From the NCBI GenBank assembly GCA_903859705.1, contig CAIONQ010000061.1:1-64000 (forward strand): a stretch of DNA of 64,000 bases. The letters are read 5' to 3'. Source of the stretch: an uncultured Chthonomonas sp. (GTDB taxonomy: Bacteria > Armatimonadota > Chthonomonadetes > Chthonomonadales > Chthonomonadaceae). Made by a program: the position numbers and the translations under genes. The notes below the pieces were generated by a model. It did not search any database. It had not been told where the DNA came from and was given only the letters and a program-made list of their open reading frames with translations. This document shows positions 9,988 to 20,180 of the stretch, in pieces; within the stretch, counting starts at the first letter, position 1; each line of letters begins with the position of its first letter.

Positions 9988-10380
9988 TCAGCCCTCTATA
10001 TCCCATAATTTTGGCTCGGCAAACTCTAGCAGATTGCCAGATGGATCTGGAAAGTAGAGTGACCGGGCACCGTTTTCCCAGGTTATTTCCTGCAGTATTT
10101 CAATATTTGCAGCCTGCAGGCGCTGCTTCCAACTTTCAATATCCCCGGGGCCAGCTGCAAAGGCCATATGCCCCTGCCCGGTGCAGCCATGTGGAGGTAC
10201 ACCTGCGTCTGGAATTATTGTTTTTGTGGCTCGAAACAAAATAAGCACGCTGCCGGTGAGGCGTAAGAAAAGGCTGCGTTCCGGGTTGAAAGAGATAGCT
10301 TCCAACCCGAGCAGTTCTACATAGAAATGATGGGCGGCGTGCAGATCTTCGGCATACAGCACCGTTTCCAGGATTTTCAT
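9988..10380 (-). CDS. VOC (glyoxalase/bleomycin-resistance fold) protein
   Basis: A 130-residue vicinal-oxygen-chelate protein with two beta-alpha-beta-beta-beta modules. Candidate metal ligands are the His in AAHHFYVE, the His in QGHMAFA and the Glu in NLLEFAEP near the C-terminus; the strand RSLYFPDPSGN is typical. Members are dioxygenases, lyases, epimerases or binding proteins, and which one this is cannot be told. It is the last gene of the ROK - galT - phosphatase operon, 24 nt after the phosphatase stop, which hints at a role in sugar metabolism. Confidence 0.88.
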   Translation of the reverse strand: MKILETVLYAEDLHAAHHFYVELLGLEAISFNPERSLFLRLTGSVLILFRATKTIIPDAGVPPHGCTGQGHMAFAAGPGDIESWKQRLQAANIEILQEITWENGARSLYFPDPSGNLLEFAEPKLWDIEG

Positions 10381-10404
10381 GTGCCCTCCAGCTATGTATA
10401 GCTC

Positions 10405-11439
10405 TTAGATCAGGCCGCGCGAACTGAGTGCAACTTGCAGCAAAGGCTCTATAACCGCCTGAATTGAGCTGTTTGCATAGCCTGCCCATGCCACATCTGG
10501 AGCAACAGAGAGCTCTGCGGTAACGGGCCCGCCAGAAGGGTTGGTAACAATAACCCCGAGCTCCCTTGCAATCAGCTCAGTACACAGATCGTAAGGATGG
10601 CAGCATATGCCAAGAGCGGTGCCCCGGGCGGCAAGTAGCGGCTCCATGAAAGGGCGAATATCCGCAATAAACCGATCGTGGCCGCACATGATTTCATACA
10701 ACTGACCACCAGTGCAGGCATACTGATCCTCAAAACAGGCCGCCTTACCACGCTGAACCGGGCCGAGAGCGCCACGCACAATCTCTTCATCAATTGCGGC
10801 CAGCTCTTCACGAGCACCAGGGAAGAAGCGGGATATGCACGAATAGCCATGCCCGATATTTGATGCGCCAGATGGCCGCACTACAAGCGGCTGACTTACA
10901 CCGGTGATACGGTTGTACCGAACACCCTGCACGCCCTCGCCTTTTACTGCCCATACCGAATCGCTGAGATGCTGTTTTACGAGTGGTATCTCCGTTTGAA
11001 TAGCGAGCACGATATCCTGAAGGCCAGTTCCTGGACCGAGATTTGGAGCAACCCCGGTTAGTATCCAACCGGAGCGCTTTTGATACATAAGGCCACGCGT
11101 TCCATCAATAGGATCAACAATAATGCGCCACTGCGCATCCTCCTCGCGAATCCCCCGAGGCAGGGCGATCTGCCCGCCATGCAGCCCCTCTGCAATTAAG
11201 ATGAGGGGTGCCATTGGGGCAATTTCTGTTTCAAAAAGCTCCAGCAGCGTATCTTCACTTACTTTGTCCACCGCATAAATGGTGTCGCCATCCTCCTCTT
11301 CTTCCGCTATTTGCGAAAGATGATCGGAGTGAGACTGTGCGGCGGCTTCGCATGCGGCAACGACGGCAGAGCGAATGGAAGCGTGGACTCGTTGCAGTGG
11401 TTCGAGAAGAAACGTGGCATCTGGTAAAAGGGCAGACAT
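10405..11439 (-). CDS. Inositol monophosphatase family protein
   Basis: A Mg-dependent sugar or inositol phosphatase-like enzyme of 344 residues. Motif A is clear (VDPIDGT followed by RGLMY), an upstream acidic metal site is present in LIAEGLHGG, and the second metal region is [14 protein letters not shown] followed by GVIVTN. An unusual acidic stretch (EEEEDGD) lies near the N-terminus. The start is placed at ATG 11439 because AAGGAG precedes it and the galT stop is 10 nt upstream; the open frame extends further into galT but without support. Position in the galT operon suggests dephosphorylation of a galactose- or inositol-related intermediate, which is inference. Confidence 0.87.
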   Translation of the reverse strand: MSALLPDATFLLEPLQRVHASIRSAVVAACEAAAQSHSDHLSQIAEEEEDGDTIYAVDKVSEDTLLELFETEIAPMAPLILIAEGLHGGQIALPRGIREEDAQWRIIVDPIDGTRGLMYQKRSGWILTGVAPNLGPGTGLQDIVLAIQTEIPLVKQHLSDSVWAVKGEGVQGVRYNRITGVSQPLVVRPSGASNIGHGYSCISRFFPGAREELAAIDEEIVRGALGPVQRGKAACFEDQYACTGGQLYEIMCGHDRFIADIRPFMEPLLAARGTALGICCHPYDLCTELIARELGVIVTNPSGGPVTAELSVAPDVAWAGYANSSIQAVIEPLLQVALSSRGLI

Positions 11440-11449
11440 GCTGGGCTCC

Positions 11450-12508
11450 TTAAATAGGAATGGCTTCAGGGGCCGCAGAGAGCGAGCGAGCCAGCCTGTA
11501 ATGCACACAGGATTGGTTTCGCAACTCTGCCGCCTTATCCTCCGGCGCGGTATCAGAAAGAAAGCTTCCGCCACCAATCTCTGGACCAGCCAGATATTTC
11601 AGCAGATTTGGCTTGCGTAACGGCGGATGAAATTCGGCATGAAAGTGGAAGCCAGCGTGCTGCGCACCATCGGTTGGTGCCTGGTGCAATGCCATCACGT
11701 AGGGAAACGGCATTTGCCACAGGTTATCGTACTTCACAAGGACCGCCTGCATTGCTTCGCCGAAATCCTGAAGTTCCTGAGCACTAAGGCTTGCCAAACT
11801 GGGGTGTGTGGCCTTAGGAGCAACATACACTTCATAGGCGTAACGTGCAAAATAGGGCACAAATGCGATGGCACTGTTGTTTTCGAAGATAACACGCCGG
11901 CCATCCTGCTTTTCGGCCAGTATCACATCCTGAAAGAGCACCCGGCCCGTTTGACCAAGATGTTTTTGCCCGGCCTTAACCTCTGTTTCGATGTTCTTGA
12001 ATACAAAGTTGGTTCCGTAGATTTGACAGTGTGGATGTGGATTAGAAACGCCTACCACTTCGCCCTTATTTTCAAACGTTAGCACATGGGTAACTTCTGG
12101 GCGTGCACCAATATCCAGGTACTGATCTCTCCAAACGTGCATCAGAGCCATCATCTCTACAGGAGTAAGCTCTGCAAGCGTGGTGTTATGGCAAGGGGAG
12201 TAGCAAACAACGCGGGCTATGCCGTTTGCGGGGCGCGCGCGAAGCACGCCAGCGGCGGAAGAATGATTGGGTGCCGCATCGCCGACGCATGGGTGGTCGT
12301 TATCAAACACATAGGCTGTGCGGTACGTGGGGTTAACGGCGCCACTTATGCGGGAGTTGCCCGGGCACAGGTAACAATCATCAACATAACCGGGAATCGG
12401 GGCTTCTCTGCCGGCGAGCGTTTCGCCGGTCCACGGCCGATTTTGCCTGTGGGCGGCAACAATAACCCACTCTTCACGCAGAGGATGCCACCGTTCTTCC
12501 CAGGTCAT
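11450..12508 (-). CDS. galT: Galactose-1-phosphate uridylyltransferase
   Basis: Leloir-pathway enzyme exchanging UMP between UDP-glucose and galactose-1-phosphate; cytoplasmic, HIT superfamily. The active-site triad [10 protein letters not shown] lies near residues 155-162, the second His being the nucleophile that becomes uridylylated. The structural zinc site starts with C45 and C48 (DDCYLCPGN). The C-terminal domain carries [13 protein letters not shown], typical of GalT. Its start codon overlaps the ROK stop by 4 nt, so translation is likely coupled, and the phosphatase follows 10 nt later. No galK or galE is present in the window. The length of 352 matches the family. Confidence 0.95.
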   Translation of the reverse strand: MTWEERWHPLREEWVIVAAHRQNRPWTGETLAGREAPIPGYVDDCYLCPGNSRISGAVNPTYRTAYVFDNDHPCVGDAAPNHSSAAGVLRARPANGIARVVCYSPCHNTTLAELTPVEMMALMHVWRDQYLDIGARPEVTHVLTFENKGEVVGVSNPHPHCQIYGTNFVFKNIETEVKAGQKHLGQTGRVLFQDVILAEKQDGRRVIFENNSAIAFVPYFARYAYEVYVAPKATHPSLASLSAQELQDFGEAMQAVLVKYDNLWQMPFPYVMALHQAPTDGAQHAGFHFHAEFHPPLRKPNLLKYLAGPEIGGGSFLSDTAPEDKAAELRNQSCVHYRLARSLSAAPEAIPI

Positions 12509-13731
12509 AATACTCCTCCGGGTGGGCCGCCGGCTGCCTGCAATCCTGGCAGCCCCGATCCGGCCTCCCGTGCCTCTTCAGGCACGATTCCATCTACGAT
12601 ATGCTCAACAATTACAGCCACTGCGCCCTGGCGTTTGCTGCCACGTGCCAGTACGATGTTACAATCTGCACTGGAAGGGCCGAGCGCTCGCTGACGAGCA
12701 CGTGCCACAACGGCATCAAACAGCCCTGCATCCAGCTCAAACATCCGGCCATAAACGCATAGCAGGGCCGGGTTATACAGATTGATAACGGCAGCCAGCG
12801 CAACGGCGAGATACTCTTTAAGTGAGCGCAGTTCGGCATCGATCGTTAGCTCCCCGGCGCGAACCATTTCGACAATGTGCTCTATAGATACGGGCTGCTG
12901 CAGGCGCTTAGATATCTGGCGAGAAAGAGCGCTATCACAAGCAACTGTTTCCAGACAACCGTGGTTGCCGCATGCGCACACAGCGCCGGATAGCTCCACA
13001 GTTATGTGGCCGATTTCGCCCGCGAGGCCACTGTGCCCAAGTAGCGGTCGCCCGGCATTCATAACACCCAGCCCCACCCCCGTGCTTACATCCAGCATTG
13101 CAAAATCGCTCATACCCTTTGCGGAGCCGCAGAGCCTCTCGGCCAGACAGAGCGCATGCTCTTCCTGAGCCATCACGCAGGGGATATTTAGGCGCTCCTG
13201 CAGATCTGCTGCGGGGCTTTTTCCGTTGGTAATGGGCACGTTAGGTGACAGCACGCCGCGCATGTTGCGGTAATCTACCAGGCCAGGCACGCTGATGCCC
13301 ACGCCCTCGGTTTTAATGCCTTCTCTCTCAATAAGAGTGTGGGCATTGGAAACTGCCAGATCTAAAAGCGTTTCGTAGCGCTCTGGAGTGGCGAACTCCC
13401 GCGTTAGCGCAGGGTTGATAGCGCCATCCAGTGCGGAGGATACAATCCGGCAGCGATCCTTATCAATTACAAAACCGAGCACCTGTGCATTCCTTGAGGT
13501 GAGGCTGAGACGCTTGGCCGGGCGACCGAAGCCAGCGGCAGGCTCATTCTCTTCCAACAATCCTGCCAAAAGCAGAGATTCAACCGCCTTGGATACGGTT
13601 GGCGCAGCCATGCCAGTTAAGCGTGTAAGGTCTGCACGAGAACAGGCACCGCTAAATAGCAGGCTACGCAGTACCTGTCGCTCGTTGATGCGCCCAAGGA
13701 GGTTTGGCTGAACGGGTGATTTCGGTTTCAT
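12505..13731 (-). CDS. ROK-family transcriptional regulator
   Basis: A NagC/XylR-type repressor of 408 residues. The N-terminal winged helix ([20 protein letters not shown]) is followed by a sugar-kinase-like ROK domain. The ROK signature and zinc site are intact ([12 protein letters not shown] then [10 protein letters not shown]). ROK regulators sense a sugar or sugar phosphate and release operator DNA. It is first in the operon with galT, a phosphatase and a VOC protein, and an almost perfect palindrome overlaps its own promoter, so autoregulation of the whole operon is likely. The inducer is probably a galactose-related sugar by context only. Confidence 0.93.
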   Translation of the reverse strand: MKPKSPVQPNLLGRINERQVLRSLLFSGACSRADLTRLTGMAAPTVSKAVESLLLAGLLEENEPAAGFGRPAKRLSLTSRNAQVLGFVIDKDRCRIVSSALDGAINPALTREFATPERYETLLDLAVSNAHTLIEREGIKTEGVGISVPGLVDYRNMRGVLSPNVPITNGKSPAADLQERLNIPCVMAQEEHALCLAERLCGSAKGMSDFAMLDVSTGVGLGVMNAGRPLLGHSGLAGEIGHITVELSGAVCACGNHGCLETVACDSALSRQISKRLQQPVSIEHIVEMVRAGELTIDAELRSLKEYLAVALAAVINLYNPALLCVYGRMFELDAGLFDAVVARARQRALGPSSADCNIVLARGSKRQGAVAVIVEHIVDGIVPEEAREAGSGLPGLQAAGGPPGGVL

Positions 13732-13776
13732 GATCTCTCACAGGTGCTGTGGTATGAACCAGCAGCTTTCGATTGC

Positions 13777-13805
13777 AGTATACTTCGGCAGGCACACTTT
13801 GTCAA
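13777..13805 (-). promoter_or_regulatory. Sigma-70-type promoter of the ROK-galT operon
   Basis: On the minus strand a perfect -35 hexamer TTGACA (13800-13805) and a -10 hexamer TATACT (13777-13782) are separated by 17 bp. The site lies about 50 bp before the ROK start codon, so it should drive the four-gene operon. Confidence 0.8.
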
Positions 13806-13826
13806 TATCACTTATTAAGTAATATT
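13804..13826. promoter_or_regulatory. Palindromic operator, probably for the ROK regulator
   Basis: A 23-bp dyad with arms AATATcACTTA and TAAGTaATATT around a central T; only one symmetric position pair mismatches. It overlaps the outer edge of the -35 box just upstream of the ROK gene, where a bound repressor would block polymerase. Assignment to the ROK protein is inference from position and symmetry. Confidence 0.6.
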
Positions 13827-13880
13827 TATAAAAAGACAATTGGTGCTACCCGGGTTTAAAGACGAGGTGAACAGAGGCAA

Positions 13881-13913
13881 ATAACCTGGCCACTTTGATG
13901 CTGGCCAGGTTAT
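13881..13913 (-). terminator. Hairpin downstream of the Gfo/Idh gene
   Basis: Twelve-bp perfect stem (ATAACCTGGCCA / TGGCCAGGTTAT) with a 9-nt loop, placed 20 nt after the stop of the minus-strand oxidoreductase. The T-tract on the minus strand is poor, so termination may be inefficient. Confidence 0.55.
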
Positions 13914-13933
13914 GGTAACAATATGCTCCGGGT

Positions 13934-14992
13934 TTATTCAAATGGGAAGCGAACGCGAGTGCCAGTTTCTGCAGATTGGTAACAGGCGAGCACCAGTTCG
14001 ATAGACACGCGCCCTTCTCTCGCTGTGCACATGGGTACACCGGCTTTCAGGGCATCAATAAATGGCCGTGCGACGCCATGGATGCGCTCTCCGTGCCCGG
14101 CAGGAATCGGCATGCCAAGATCCTGCCAGCCAAGTTCTGGCTTATCTGATTGAAATAGCTTGAGAGCAATCGCGCCGGGTGCCTTGATGCCACATGAGGG
14201 GGAATCGCCGTGATTCTGAATTATAACACCCTTATCTCCATAGATCTCCGTAGTATTTTCGGAGGCATGGGTAACGCTGGAGTTAAACACCTCGGCAAAT
14301 AGCCCGTCGTCATAACGGAAAATGGCTATACCGGTATCATCAGGCGCAACATCCGTTAACACATTATCAATTTCTGCAATAACGGAAACGGGCTTTCGGC
14401 CAAGGGTCCATAGCAGCCAATCGATAGGATGCGTGGCATCGTCGAAGAACATTCCTTTGTTGGCTTCGGCGCTGATGTGCCACTTGCTTGGCCCTTCTAC
14501 AAAAGCTTTGCTAAACAGAACCGGGATGCAGTGGCGGCGGCGGATGGCACCGATACGGCCAATGGCACCGGCCTCAATTAGTTCTTTCATTTTGATGTTC
14601 TGCGGATCACAGCGCATTTGAAAAGCCATACTAAACCACTGGCCGGTTCGATCAACGGCATCGATAATGCGATCACAATCTTCCAGAGTGATTGCCATTG
14701 GCTTTTGAAGCAGCACCGCTTTGCCCGCTTCCAGAGCTGCGATAACCAGATCGGCATGCCGATTGGTTTCTGAAGCCACCATGAAGCAATCGATGTCTGG
14801 CCTGGCAAGTATCTGGTTCAGCTCTGGAATGAAAGGAATACCGAAAGATTCGGCGTTTTTTTGTCCTCGTTCTGCATCGTGATCCCAGCATGCAATCAGT
14901 TCGGCATCTTCAAACGTTTTTATCTGATGCGCATAGGCGTTTACATGGCCATGAGCAAAGGATAGAATTCCGATTCGTTTAACATCTGACAT
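13934..14992 (-). CDS. Gfo/Idh/MocA family oxidoreductase (cytoplasmic)
   Basis: A 352-residue NAD(P)-dependent dehydrogenase-like protein without a signal peptide. The Rossmann entry is RIGILSFAHGHVNAYA, a variant of GxGxxG. The usual EKP motif appears as LLQKPMAIT, keeping the catalytic Lys but replacing Glu by Gln. The C-terminal domain carries the substrate-side His of DATHPIDWLLW. I start at ATG 14992 (MSDVKRIG); an in-frame upstream ATG adds 17 poorly conserved residues. It ends at a hairpin and is divergent from the DUF1501 gene. Its substrate is unknown. Confidence 0.92.
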   Translation of the reverse strand: MSDVKRIGILSFAHGHVNAYAHQIKTFEDAELIACWDHDAERGQKNAESFGIPFIPELNQILARPDIDCFMVASETNRHADLVIAALEAGKAVLLQKPMAITLEDCDRIIDAVDRTGQWFSMAFQMRCDPQNIKMKELIEAGAIGRIGAIRRRHCIPVLFSKAFVEGPSKWHISAEANKGMFFDDATHPIDWLLWTLGRKPVSVIAEIDNVLTDVAPDDTGIAIFRYDDGLFAEVFNSSVTHASENTTEIYGDKGVIIQNHGDSPSCGIKAPGAIALKLFQSDKPELGWQDLGMPIPAGHGERIHGVARPFIDALKAGVPMCTAREGRVSIELVLACYQSAETGTRVRFPFE

Positions 14993-15137
14993 GGGTATTA
15001 CGCTCCGATAAGGCGATTTTGCAATGCCGCACCAGTGCAGCATCGTGCTTTAAGAGCTAATTCACTTGTGGCGAACGCAGTTCCTGCGCTGTGCCAACGA
15101 GCCTAATGGCAACTGAGAGCTAAATAACTGACACAGG

Positions 15138-15166
15138 TTGCCCTGTGGTATGTCAAAACGTATTAT
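15138..15166 (+). promoter_or_regulatory. Probable promoter of the DUF1501 gene
   Basis: A TTGCCC -35-like box and a TATTAT -10 box are 17 bp apart, about 60 bp before the start codon; a shifted TATAAT overlaps the -10 at 20-bp spacing. Confidence 0.45.
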
Positions 15167-15225
15167 AATGAGGGATCAGCGTTGAAGAGTGGGCAGAGGC
15201 CCGGTTTCGCGGAGGAAGTGCAGCC

Positions 15226-16689
15226 ATGTCTGAGTTTGACCATAGTTCAAAGTGGCAGGATCGATTTCTAACCCGTCGCGAGATACTTAAGCGCATGGGC
15301 AACGGCTTTGCCGGCATTAGCCTTGCTGGCCTGCTGGATATGGATGCGAGGGCAGATCAGGCATCGGGCGCAGCCAACCGATCTTTAAATCCGCTGGCGC
15401 CAAAAGAGGCACCGCTACCATGCAAAGCAAAGCGTGTAATATTCCTGTTTCAGAATGGTGGCCCTTCGCATGTGGATACCTTTGATCCAAAGCCGAAGTT
15501 AACCGAGTACCATGGTAAGCCGCTTCCCTACTCCAACCTTGCCACTGAGCGCAAAACAGGCACATGCTTCCGCTCTCCGTTCATGTTTAAAAAGCATGGG
15601 CAATCTGGGCTGGAAGTAAGCGAGATATTCCCGCATATCGCAGAGAGCATTGATGAGATTGCGGTTATTCGCTCGATGCATGCCGATGTGCCCAACCATG
15701 AACCTTCATTGCTGCTGATGAACTGCGGAGATGGGCGCCAGGTGCGCCCCGCTATGGGCTCGTGGCTTACATACGGCCTGGGAAGCGAAAACCAGAACCT
15801 GCCGGGCTTTATTGCCATGTGCCCGAACGGATACCCCATTCAGGATACGCAGAACTGGCAATCGGGCTTTTTGCCAGGAGTGTATCAGGGAACCTACATT
15901 AACCCGGCACAGAACGACATAAAGAAGATTATTGAGCACATCAAGAATGTGTATACCGATGAGCGAGAGCAGCGAGCACAATTAGACCTGCTGCAGCAAC
16001 TGGATGCCCGCCATATGGCACAACATTCCAGAGATATGCAGTTGGAATCACGCATTCAGAGCTATGAACTGGCATATAGAATGCAAAAAGATGCCACCGA
16101 TGCTTTCGATATTACGAAAGAACCGCAGAACATCCGCGAGATGTACGGTACGGGCCAATACGCAAACCAGGTGCTCATTGCGCGCAGGCTACTGGAGAAG
16201 GGTGTACGCTTCATTCAGCTGTACCACGGTGCTGGCCAACCCTGGGATAATCACGACGATATTGAGGAAGGTCACAGACGGCTGGCCAGAGAATCCGACC
16301 AACCGATTGGTGCCCTGCTAAAGGACCTTAAGCAGCGAGGCATGCTGGATTCTACGCTGGTTATATGGGGTGGAGAGTTCGGACGCACGCCAGTTGTTGA
16401 ACTGCCAACTCCAGGATCCAACGCGGGTAAACAGAATGGCCGCGATCACAACCACCATGGCTTTACAGTTTGGATGGCTGGAGGCGGCGTGAAGGGTGGG
16501 CAGGCGTATGGGGCTACGGATGATTTCGGGTTCCATGCACAGGATAAGCCAGTGCATGTGCATGATCTGCATGCAACAATTATGCGCCTGATGGGCTTTG
16601 ACCATACGAAGCTTACGTACCGCTACGCTGGTAGAGACTTCCGACTTACAGACCTTTACGGAAATGTTGTTCAGGATTTGATTGCCTGA
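15226..16689 (+). CDS. DUF1501 protein, Tat-exported sulfatase-fold
   Basis: Exported protein of 487 residues with a twin-arginine signal (LTRREILKRMG). The fold belongs to the alkaline phosphatase/sulfatase superfamily: the first metal segment is FLFQNGGPSHVDTFDPK and later ones are YHGAGQPWDNHDD and WGGEFGRTP, followed by DHNHHGFTVWMAGGG. Function is undetermined. In Planctomycetes and Verrucomicrobia such genes are usually paired with DUF1549/DUF1553 cytochrome-like genes; none is adjacent here. GGAGGAAG lies about 7 nt before ATG 15226, supporting the start. A strong terminator follows, so it is probably monocistronic. Confidence 0.93.
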   Translation: MSEFDHSSKWQDRFLTRREILKRMGNGFAGISLAGLLDMDARADQASGAANRSLNPLAPKEAPLPCKAKRVIFLFQNGGPSHVDTFDPKPKLTEYHGKPLPYSNLATERKTGTCFRSPFMFKKHGQSGLEVSEIFPHIAESIDEIAVIRSMHADVPNHEPSLLLMNCGDGRQVRPAMGSWLTYGLGSENQNLPGFIAMCPNGYPIQDTQNWQSGFLPGVYQGTYINPAQNDIKKIIEHIKNVYTDEREQRAQLDLLQQLDARHMAQHSRDMQLESRIQSYELAYRMQKDATDAFDITKEPQNIREMYGTGQYANQVLIARRLLEKGVRFIQLYHGAGQPWDNHDDIEEGHRRLARESDQPIGALLKDLKQRGMLDSTLVIWGGEFGRTPVVELPTPGSNAGKQNGRDHNHHGFTVWMAGGGVKGGQAYGATDDFGFHAQDKPVHVHDLHATIMRLMGFDHTKLTYRYAGRDFRLTDLYGNVVQDLIA

Positions 16690-16718
16690 CCATTGCTGTG
16701 GCAGTAAGTAAAATATAT

Positions 16719-16763
16719 CAGCGCCAGATCCCCCAACTTATAGTATGGATCTGGCGCTGTTTT
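16719..16763 (+). terminator. Intrinsic terminator after DUF1501
   Basis: A perfect 13-bp stem (CAGCGCCAGATCC / GGATCTGGCGCTG) with a 15-nt loop is followed by TTTT. It sits between two convergent genes and may serve both. Confidence 0.88.
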
Positions 16764-16786
16764 AGTTTTCTCAATCGAGTAGGATT

Positions 16787-18187
16787 TTATCGGAAAGGAA
16801 TGGCTGCGGTTGCATCTGCCGGGGACACAGTGAGTACACTGGCAACATCCTTGCGCAGGTTGCGATGATCGGCAGTTTCATCAGAGCCTCCGCGTTTTGC
16901 CTTATCCAGGTCTTTGCCGGTAAACACTCCACCCCCCGTATCGGCATCCAACCCGAAACGATAAAGGGCTGCAGCGGCGGCCATGCGTACCGGGAACACG
17001 AGCTTGCGAGTTTTACTGCGCTCACCCCCCTCGGCATACTGCAGATAAGCTTTGTCTTTTGCGAGCTTCTGGAGGGTAGGCAACCAATCTGCCTCACCGG
17101 TTAAACCCATTGCAAGTGCGGCTGCAGCGCGGAGGCGATACTTATCACTGTTTGCGGCCTCGCGAATCTCACGCTCTACAAACTTGCGCTCACCTGCAGA
17201 TATACCAAACTCTCTTGGCTGCGAAAGAATGATTTTACTGGCCCAATCGGCAGGGTCTTTTGCCCGCGCCTGGTAGGCAACCATTCCCAGGCCGAGAATG
17301 GCACGTGAACGTAGATAGATATCGCTGGAATCTGCGAGCTGTAGCAAGAACGGAAATAGACGAGGGCTTGCGCGAAAAGCCATAAGATCGGCAGCGGCAT
17401 AGTAGTAAGAAGGCAATCCACGCAGCTTCTCAGGAGCCTGCAAAACTCCAAGTAACACCCTATCTATATCTACCCCAATGCGCTCAAGGTAGGCAATCTG
17501 CTTCATATCTGGCTGGGGAGCTTCGGAATCCGGATCTAATAGCAGCGATAGAGAAAAGGCAACGGCCTCCTTTTGCAGGCCAGCCCTCAGTGCAGACTCC
17601 AGTGCGGCCTCTCTAAACTTTCGGTTGTTTTCGGAGCTACGGGGTTCTGCGGGTGCCCCTTCGAATGGCGCCGCGAATATGGGAAAAGCCTGTTCTGGCT
17701 GCCCCAGAGCAAGCAAGCTACCGCCTACAGTCTCTTTAAGCTTAACATTGCAGCCAATTTCATCCAGTGAGTAGTTGGCCATAGCAACATCTACTGCTTT
17801 GCGGTAATTCCGGCTATCATACAGGCTACGCACTTCATTTGCAGCCGTTAAATCCAGTGTGGGCCTGGGACCGCCTTTTTTTCCCAGTCCCGGGATTTTG
17901 CGCATTTCGCCCCATGCAAGTGAAAACATCGTTTCCTTGCCCCAGGCAGGCTCCCAGGAAGCACCGGTAAGGGCAACGGCATAAATGGTATCCTCTGTAA
18001 GGCGCTCTCCATGCCACTTCAGCTTGACGCTGGCCATCTTCATCTCTTCTGAGAAGAGGCGATCTACTTCGTGAGATGCCCGACGCTGTTCTGGCGATTG
18101 CGGCTGCTGGCGCTGGGCGCATACAGGCAGCGCGGTGGCGATGCTAAGCGCTGTAAGGGCAATAGCGATACTAATACGGAAACGCAT
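16787..18187 (-). CDS. Secreted HEAT-like repeat protein
   Basis: A 466-residue exported protein with a clean signal peptide (RFRISIAIALTALSIATA, cleavage after PVCA). The mature part is nearly all helical with repeat-like units such as YLRSRAILGLGMVAYQA and YRLRAAAALAMGLTGEA, the HEAT or armadillo style found in exported scaffold proteins. No enzyme motif was seen. The start at 18187 gives a normal signal; two upstream in-frame ATGs (18211, 18262) are possible. It resembles in style, not necessarily in ancestry, the partial protein at the left edge. Scaffold or binding function is inference. Confidence 0.82.
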   Translation of the reverse strand: MRFRISIAIALTALSIATALPVCAQRQQPQSPEQRRASHEVDRLFSEEMKMASVKLKWHGERLTEDTIYAVALTGASWEPAWGKETMFSLAWGEMRKIPGLGKKGGPRPTLDLTAANEVRSLYDSRNYRKAVDVAMANYSLDEIGCNVKLKETVGGSLLALGQPEQAFPIFAAPFEGAPAEPRSSENNRKFREAALESALRAGLQKEAVAFSLSLLLDPDSEAPQPDMKQIAYLERIGVDIDRVLLGVLQAPEKLRGLPSYYYAAADLMAFRASPRLFPFLLQLADSSDIYLRSRAILGLGMVAYQARAKDPADWASKIILSQPREFGISAGERKFVEREIREAANSDKYRLRAAAALAMGLTGEADWLPTLQKLAKDKAYLQYAEGGERSKTRKLVFPVRMAAAAALYRFGLDADTGGGVFTGKDLDKAKRGGSDETADHRNLRKDVASVLTVSPADATAAIPFR

Positions 18188-18368
18188 ACGGGCAACAGGC
18201 TCCATGCACATTATGTCAAATCCTTGGAACGCCAGGGTGTGTACCTGCACATTATGACGCATTTTGCCGCCTGGAGTGACAGCCGAACACGCAATTACAG
18301 GCGGCGTGGAGTAGGAAACAGCGCCCTATTACACGAACATAGGCGAGAGTGTTTTTTGATTGGGAGTA

Positions 18369-19145
18369 ATGGAGTTGACTCAACAACGCATACTGGCCTT
18401 GATGCCTCATCCGGACGATATCGAAATATTGTGTGCCGGCACCCTTATTCGGCTAATACGAGCTGGCTGTGAAGTGCATGTTGCCACCATGACTGCAGGT
18501 GATAAAGGTTCCGACGTGCTGAGCCGCAAAGAGATAGCGGATATACGCAGGGAAGAGGCACGCCTTGGCGCTGAGGTGCTTGGTGCGGCATCCTACACCT
18601 GCCTTGAGTTTTCTGATCTTGAGATTGTGTTTGACAATGCTTCCCGGCGCCGGGTAACCGGGCTGATGCGCCGAATTGCCCCGGATGTTGTGTTTACGAC
18701 GCCACCTGTGGACTATATGTTCGACCATGAGATTACGTCTAAACTCGTGCGCGATGCCTGCTTTAACGCGGGATGCAGGAATTATGACACGGAAGGGGCA
18801 GATGGCCTGGAGCCATTGACCAGTGTGCCCGCACTGTTTTACTCCGACCCTGTTAGCGGACACGATCTTTTTGGAGTGGCTACTCCCGTGCACTGTGTAG
18901 TGGATATACAGAGTACTTTAGAAAAGAAGATAGAGGCTCTGTGCTGCCACGATAGCCAGCGTGCATGGCTTAAGCGCCAGCACGGCATGGACGATTATGT
19001 GCATTCTGTACGCGATTGGTCGGCCAGACGAGGAGCCCTCATTGGATCTCCCGCGGCTGAAGCTTTCCGACAGCATCTTGGGCACCCGCACCCGGCTGCC
19101 AATATTCTCTGTGAGCTCCTGGGAGCCACCGTACTATCTGAATAG
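18369..19145 (+). CDS. PIG-L/LmbE-family deacetylase
   Basis: Zinc-dependent N-deacetylase-like enzyme of 259 residues. The metal motif PHPDD lies at about residues 13-17 ([12 protein letters not shown]) and the third ligand is probably the His in [17 protein letters not shown] is the usual glycine turn. Members remove acetyl groups from N-acetylglucosaminyl compounds such as GlcNAc-PI or mycothiol precursors. It is followed 35 nt later by a NagB-like gene, so the two may process amino sugars. The start is ambiguous between TTG 18360 and ATG 18369; the nearest Shine-Dalgarno-like GGGAG is unusually close to the ATG. Confidence 0.9.
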   Translation: MELTQQRILALMPHPDDIEILCAGTLIRLIRAGCEVHVATMTAGDKGSDVLSRKEIADIRREEARLGAEVLGAASYTCLEFSDLEIVFDNASRRRVTGLMRRIAPDVVFTTPPVDYMFDHEITSKLVRDACFNAGCRNYDTEGADGLEPLTSVPALFYSDPVSGHDLFGVATPVHCVVDIQSTLEKKIEALCCHDSQRAWLKRQHGMDDYVHSVRDWSARRGALIGSPAAEAFRQHLGHPHPAANILCELLGATVLSE

Positions 19146-19180
19146 CGCGCACCAGGTTGCGTGCATTAGGAGCTGTTTGC

Positions 19181-20110
19181 ATGGCAAGACCACTAAGTAA
19201 AATTGCCCCCGATTGGTGGGATTACACAACACTGGATCCGGAGTTGCTTAAAGAAGCTGCAGAGCTAACCCCTGAACGGCTTCTTTCGCTGAGCAGGCCG
19301 GGATTCCAGATACGCGTTTTTGATACTCTCGAAGAGTTTTATCTGGCTGAGGCTCTGGAGTATATAGATGCCTGGAAGCAATCTACCGATGATAACCCGG
19401 TTGGAATTTGTGGGCCTATTGGCCCAACGGAGCAGTTGCCACTGGTTGCTATTCTGGTAAATGCACTGGGCCTCAACCTGAAGTCGGCACACTTCTGGGG
19501 CATGGATGAGTGGTTTATGAATGGCGAAGCAGTAGCGGAAGATCACCCACTCTCGTTTGCCCGCGCAGACAAAGAGCTTTGCTTCAACCGTATTAACTCG
19601 GAATTAGCAATTCCAAATGCGAACCTTCACTTCCCGGGTACTGATGTGGCCGCTTATGAAAGCAGCTATAGCGGGGTTCGGTGCGCAGTGATGCAGGGCG
19701 GTCAAGGTGAGATAAAACACTGGGCGTTTAACGACCCGGTAAGGCGTACAGGCGCGTATAAAGACGCACCGCCAACGCCGGAAGAGTATCGCAAGCTGGG
19801 AACGCGCGCCGTTGAACTGCATCCGCTAACCCTGGTACAGAATGCCAGAACATCTGGCGCGGGGAACATTCCGCTGGTGCCAACACACGCACTCACCGTT
19901 GGCCCCGCGCAAACCTGGCAGGCAGAGAAAGTTTCTATATGGCACCCTGGGCATCACGACAACCCATTTGGAATGCGCCTTACTACACTGATGATTTCCA
20001 GAGGAATTGCGGATAGTTCGGTACCTATGTCGCTGATGGCAGATCACCCCAATGTTCAGTTCAGTTTCTATCGCGGCGGCATAGGCACGTGCGAAACTGA
20101 GATGCACTAA
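19181..20110 (+). CDS. NagB-like (glucosamine-6-phosphate isomerase/deaminase family) protein
   Basis: A cytoplasmic sugar-phosphate isomerase-fold protein of 309 residues. It keeps the base-bearing motif of NagB as FWGMDEWF (Asp72 in E. coli NagB). The second catalytic loop, normally GxGxDGHxAFNEP, reads [13 protein letters not shown], so the ring-opening Asp is replaced by Ile while the following His remains. Canonical deaminase activity is therefore doubtful, and a related isomerase or lactonase-like reaction is possible. ATG 19181 is preceded by AGGAG at 8 nt. It sits between the LmbE deacetylase and a Gfo/Idh gene on the same strand. Confidence 0.83.
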   Translation: MARPLSKIAPDWWDYTTLDPELLKEAAELTPERLLSLSRPGFQIRVFDTLEEFYLAEALEYIDAWKQSTDDNPVGICGPIGPTEQLPLVAILVNALGLNLKSAHFWGMDEWFMNGEAVAEDHPLSFARADKELCFNRINSELAIPNANLHFPGTDVAAYESSYSGVRCAVMQGGQGEIKHWAFNDPVRRTGAYKDAPPTPEEYRKLGTRAVELHPLTLVQNARTSGAGNIPLVPTHALTVGPAQTWQAEKVSIWHPGHHDNPFGMRLTTLMISRGIADSSVPMSLMADHPNVQFSFYRGGIGTCETEMH

Positions 20111-20180
20111 ACAGATAATCAGTGCGTTTGCTGGCGGCAGCAGATGCTTCTACACTACGGGATAACTGAAGGAGGAACTA

